NCBI RefSeq assembly: GCF_036227485.1
Contig: NZ_CP109479.1
Coordinates: 248,001-312,000, forward strand
From: Streptomyces sp. NBC_01451
GTDB lineage: Bacteria; Actinomycetota; Actinomycetes; Streptomycetales; Streptomycetaceae
Length of the DNA stretch: 64,000 nucleotides
Direction of reading: 5' to 3'
Of this stretch, positions 61,036-64,000 are shown piece after piece. A program made the position numbers and the translations under genes. The notes below the pieces were generated by a model that did no database searches, was not told the DNA's origin, and worked only from the letters and a program-made list of their open reading frames with translations. Position 1 is the stretch's first letter. Each line of letters begins with the position of its first letter.

Positions 61036-62097
61036 ATCATCACCGCCATACGTAAGACCTTGACTGCCACCGCAGTTGTCGGCGCCGTCCTGGCGGGTTC
61101 CGCAGCCTGCGGCACCGTGGAGCAGCTCACCGCCGGGAAGAAGCTCGACGAGGCCGTCGAAAAGCTCGCCAAGGAGAAGACGATCTCCTTCGAGCTCGAT
61201 CTCGACACGGACGCCCGGAGTCTGAAGGCGCTGGACGCCTCGATGGATCCGGAGCCCGGTGAGGAGATGCCCACCGCGATCGCCGACCTGTTCAGTGGCG
61301 CGAAGGTCAGTGTCACCGTGCAGTCGAAAAAGCCGATCGGGGAGTCTGGGGAGAAGGACTACGTCGGCATGGCGCTGAAGATCAGCAACAAGGACGGTGA
61401 CATCACCGAGTACCGGATCCTCGGTGACTACACGTACATCCGCTCCGACGTGAACGCCCTCGGCAAGGCGATGGGCTTTCCCGTGCCGTCGGTGAAGGAC
61501 CTTCCCCCGGAGGCGAGCGGGCTCAAGAAGGTACTCGAGGGCGAGTGGGTGAAGATCAACAACAAGGAGATGGAGCAGACCGCCGCCGAGATGGGAGCGG
61601 AGCCCGGTGCGACGCCCGCGCCAGAGTCCACCCTCGACGCCAAGGCGCAAAAGCAGATACTGGAGGCGCTGCGCGAGACCGTCGCCCGCGAGGTCGACTT
61701 CAAGACCGCCGGAGACAAGGACGGTTCCGAGCACATCACCGCCACCGCTCCGTTCCGTACGCTGATCACGGAGTTCCTCGGCGAGATCCGTCCGCTCGCG
61801 AAGAACTTGCCGCCGGGCATGGAACTGCCCAGGGTCGAGGACCTCAAGGACGCCCCGAACGCCAAGGTCACAGCCGACTTCACCCTCAAGAACGGAGAGC
61901 TGACCGAGGTCTCCGTCGACCTCGCAAAGCTGGCCAAGAACGCGAAGGTCAAGAAGCTGGGCCTGGTGGTGCGGATGAGCGAGGGCCAGAAGCCCACGGC
62001 TCCGGCCGGCGCCACCGAGCTGAACATGGACGAGATCCTGGGCGGGTTCGGCACCACGATGATGGACGAGGGGGCCTTCCTCGAGAACGCGGCGTAG
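61036..62097 (+). CDS. Putative secreted lipoprotein
   Basis: About 345-353 residue protein with a lipoprotein signal peptide: hydrophobic TATAVVGAVLAGSAACG with Cys as the acylation site. The mature part is lysine-rich (KKLDEAVEKLAKEKTISFEL, EYRILGDYTYIRSDVNALGK, ELTEVSVDLAKLAKNAKVKK) and resembles LppX/LprG-like actinobacterial lipoproteins, which bind lipids in a beta half-barrel. GAGGAG at 61027-61032 is followed after 3 bases by two in-frame ATC codons (61036, 61039). The first standard start is TTG 61060, which would remove the basic ITAIRKTL part of the signal. I give the longer form; the start is uncertain. Confidence 0.75.
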   Translation: MITAIRKTLTATAVVGAVLAGSAACGTVEQLTAGKKLDEAVEKLAKEKTISFELDLDTDARSLKALDASMDPEPGEEMPTAIADLFSGAKVSVTVQSKKPIGESGEKDYVGMALKISNKDGDITEYRILGDYTYIRSDVNALGKAMGFPVPSVKDLPPEASGLKKVLEGEWVKINNKEMEQTAAEMGAEPGATPAPESTLDAKAQKQILEALRETVAREVDFKTAGDKDGSEHITATAPFRTLITEFLGEIRPLAKNLPPGMELPRVEDLKDAPNAKVTADFTLKNGELTEVSVDLAKLAKNAKVKKLGLVVRMSEGQKPTAPAGATELNMDEILGGFGTTMMDEGAFLENAA

Positions 62098-62212
62098 ACA
62101 CGCGCCAGGTCACGCCTCGGGTCAGGCGGGCGAGGGGTGTTGCGAACGCGCTGCGGCGAGCCCCTCGTTGGCACAAAAAATTGTGAATGTGGCGGAGCTG
62201 TGGGCGGCGAGG

Positions 62213-62373
62213 GGCACTGTCAGCTTTGACGCACCGTCAGATGATCAAGAAGGTGATTTGTAGTCTCCACCTCCGATTCCGCGAATGAAGCGCCGAATCG
62301 GCCTGCCATAGGGAGGATCTGGCGGGGGTTCTCCTTCTTGATCATCTGACACCCAGTCAAAGTTGGCAGTGCC
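62213..62373. repeat. MITE-like element with long imperfect inverted repeats
   Basis: The left end (62213-62252) and right end (62332-62373) are inverted copies. Both begin GGCACTG, share CTTTGAC, and carry a perfect 18-base GTCAGATGATCAAGAAGG arm. There is no coding capacity and no convincing target duplication. The right end contains the presumed start codon of the Fic gene. Confidence 0.7.
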
Positions 62374-63364
62374 GCGCGAGTGGCTGGAACACCTCGCCGC
62401 CTGGTTCGAGGCCTACCCGCTGGACCTCAGCGCCATCGAAGACCAGCGGATCCTGTGGGAACGCGCGGCGCGGAACCTGATTCTGCAGGTCGTCGACCGC
62501 ACGGGGTGCGGCAGCGGCTGGCACAACCACTGCCGCCAGGTGCTCGCCTGGTTCCTCGACCGCTGGGGAGTCGCGGTGGAGGTAGCCAAGGGCCTGGTCG
62601 AGGAGGCGGTCGGTGGACGATTCCACAACTGGACGGGCCCTGACACGGTGGTCATCGGCGACGTCGCTGAGCAGCTCGCTCGCTCTCTACAGCCGGGCTG
62701 CGGCGGTACTCGAGCAGCCGTCCAGGCTCAGGACCACTTGCAGCGCTGGCTCGCGATCCGCGCGTCGGTGCCGTGGCACGAGATCCCGGATGCCGGCGCG
62801 GACGGACCAGTGGCCGACCTTCGCGACCGTCCCGCGGAGGACATCCGGGCCTTCGACGGCGCCATCGACCCTGCTCGGGCCGAAGGCCGGCTCCGCGCCC
62901 TCGAACTGCTCCGGGCCGACGCGGCACGCGGAGCGCGGCTCGACTTCGCGTTGCTCAGCACATGGCATCAGCACGTCCTGGGTTCTCCGCAGCCGCCGCC
63001 ATTCCGCACCTCCTCCGCATTCGCCAAGGGCGGCCGGGAGCGTTACGGCCTCGGACCGGACACACCCGCCCGCTTCGACACCAGCCTGGCCGAGAGCGCA
63101 GCCACCGCCCGCGCCGCCCGCACCTACCTCGACGTCTGTTTCTTCCACCCCTTCGACGACGGCAACGCCCGGTCCGCCCTTCTCGCCCTAGTCTTCGTGC
63201 TGGCCCGCGAGGGCGTCGCACTCGGTTCAGTCGGCCTTCTGCGCCGCGTCACCTTCGAGGCCGACCACCCTCAGGACCCACTGACCCTCATCCGCTATAT
63301 CAACATCCACCTTGCGGAGATCCGCGGCAGCGCCACCGACCCGACCGTCTCGGCACCGGGGTGA
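62363..63364 (+). CDS. Fic/DOC family protein
   Basis: 333-residue protein with the Fic active-site motif HPFDDGNARS at residues 262-271 (consensus HPFxDGNGR; the second Gly is Ala). The surrounding helices ARTYLDVCFFHP and ALLALVFVLAREGVALGSVG are typical. Fic enzymes transfer AMP, UMP or phosphate to Ser, Thr or Tyr of target proteins; the substrate here is unknown. The N-terminal 190 residues are helical and not recognised. No inhibitory (S/T)xxxE(G/N) motif was identified. The start TTG 62363 or GTG 62369 lies inside the inverted repeat of the adjacent MITE-like element and has no good ribosome binding site, so the native N terminus may have been replaced. Confidence 0.82.
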   Translation: MAVPREWLEHLAAWFEAYPLDLSAIEDQRILWERAARNLILQVVDRTGCGSGWHNHCRQVLAWFLDRWGVAVEVAKGLVEEAVGGRFHNWTGPDTVVIGDVAEQLARSLQPGCGGTRAAVQAQDHLQRWLAIRASVPWHEIPDAGADGPVADLRDRPAEDIRAFDGAIDPARAEGRLRALELLRADAARGARLDFALLSTWHQHVLGSPQPPPFRTSSAFAKGGRERYGLGPDTPARFDTSLAESAATARAARTYLDVCFFHPFDDGNARSALLALVFVLAREGVALGSVGLLRRVTFEADHPQDPLTLIRYINIHLAEIRGSATDPTVSAPG

Positions 63365-63484
63365 GCACTCGAGTCGGCGAACGCCCACGGATCCGGATGA
63401 GCCAGAGACTCGGCCGGACCACGTAAACACGCGCGAAGCGAAATGGCGATGCCGACTCCTGGCCTGCGCAGGCAGGATCTCTCC

Positions 63485-63940
63485 ATGTCGACCGATGTCA
63501 GCGGAATGATCGAATGCCGGCCGGGTGCCCGCCTATGGGGCCCTGACGACGAGGACTCCGTATGGGAAATCGGCCTCGATCTCTTCCTCCCCCTCAACAG
63601 GGGCAATGCCTACGACGGCCTGGCCTGCCTCTTCGGAGTCCGAAACTCCTTCGGCTTCCGTCCCTTGTCGGAGGATCGCGGCTTCCCGGACGACGCCTCT
63701 GACGGGCTGCGAGGTGAGTTGGCCGGCTACGGCGGCCCCCACAATGCGCACGGGACAAGCTGGCTGACCTGGGCCGAGCTGGACACCACGGACTGGCAGG
63801 AGACCGACGCCTCAGGCACACGAACCCGCGCCTCAGCTGCAGAGATCGACACCGACTGGGGCCGGGTCTGGAGCGTCGTGCGCATCCTCAGCGAGGTCCA
63901 TGGGACCGAGAACGTACGCCTTGTCGTCTGGTTCCACTGA
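63485..63940 (+). CDS. Hypothetical protein
   Basis: 151-residue soluble protein starting MSTDVSGMIECRPGARLWGP at ATG 63485. Aromatic and acidic (WEIGLDLFLPLNRGNAYDGL, WGRVWSVVRILSEVHGTENV). The last half resembles small proteins encoded beside toxins, but no family was recognised. It is 120 bases downstream of the Fic gene on the same strand and could be a partner. An upstream ATG at 63443 gives a less conserved extension. Confidence 0.6.
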   Translation: MSTDVSGMIECRPGARLWGPDDEDSVWEIGLDLFLPLNRGNAYDGLACLFGVRNSFGFRPLSEDRGFPDDASDGLRGELAGYGGPHNAHGTSWLTWAELDTTDWQETDASGTRTRASAAEIDTDWGRVWSVVRILSEVHGTENVRLVVWFH

Positions 63941-64000
63941 CTCGTGGCTTCGTACCTGGTTGGCCAGACTGGCCAACTGCGGCGCTCAGTCACAAGCCCT

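Noticed and set aside
1..64000. CRISPR arrays, rRNA and tRNA genes
   Set aside because: I looked for regularly spaced direct repeats and for tRNA/rRNA signatures while reading and saw none; a dedicated covariance-model scan was not possible.

Overview
This window looks like a chromosomal accessory region of a Streptomyces or a close relative. It is very GC-rich with strong third-position G/C bias, uses many GTG and TTG starts with AGGAG-type ribosome binding sites, and carries actinomycete families: very long secreted YD/RHS proteins, Trypco1-trypsin-NACHT conflict genes, DUF1524-type HNH remnants, RIT-type tyrosine recombinases and a MobF relaxase remnant. No rRNA, tRNA or CRISPR array was recognised.

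Layout. 1-6 kb: an M20 amidohydrolase, a broken small membrane-protein gene followed by a GyrB-like ATPase without Toprim, a small EF-Tu-domain-3-like protein and an S9 prolyl oligopeptidase. 6-10 kb: an IS701-family element with matching terminal repeats and a CTAG duplication, itself interrupted by a 2.5-kb serine-recombinase element. 10-17 kb: a secreted YD/RHS protein with an unrecognised C-terminal tail, followed 6 bp later by a small membrane protein that is probably its immunity partner. 17-23 kb: an FAD monooxygenase, then a graveyard of mobile DNA (HNH remnant, a nuclease-like gene truncated by a RIT remnant, an intact tyrosine recombinase, an IS21 istB end). 23-30 kb: a probable conflict/defence cluster (Trypco1 plus trypsin-NACHT-HEAT; a DUF4238-YaaC pair) and a dead deoxyribosyltransferase-like gene. 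30-45 kb: a giant RHS protein ending in a HINT domain and a deaminase-like toxin domain, its Sel1-repeat neighbour as likely immunity protein, and a divergent LamG-containing secreted protein. 45-55 kb: hypothetical genes, two of them nuclease-like, a Ppx/GppA phosphatase, a helicase-associated-domain fragment and several frameshifted genes. 56-64 kb: an AraC-type regulator, an MBL hydrolase, a MobF relaxase remnant whose small downstream partner is split by a MITE, a lipoprotein, a second MITE-like repeat abutting a Fic gene, and a final hypothetical gene.

How it fits together. The main theme is inter-bacterial and anti-invader conflict: two polymorphic-toxin loci with adjacent immunity candidates, a protease-NACHT sensor/effector, several PD-(D/E)XK-like proteins and a Fic protein, embedded in nested and decayed mobile elements. 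The toxin tails and their partner genes look less GC-rich than the RHS bodies, as expected from tail exchange.

Caution. Several genes are broken by one-base shifts at G or C homopolymers (near 1630, 1770, 9510, 9795 and 30474). At the first two, adding one base restores a tidy overlapping gene pair. Base-calling errors are therefore a real alternative to gene decay at those sites, although some loci also carry in-frame stops that look genuine.
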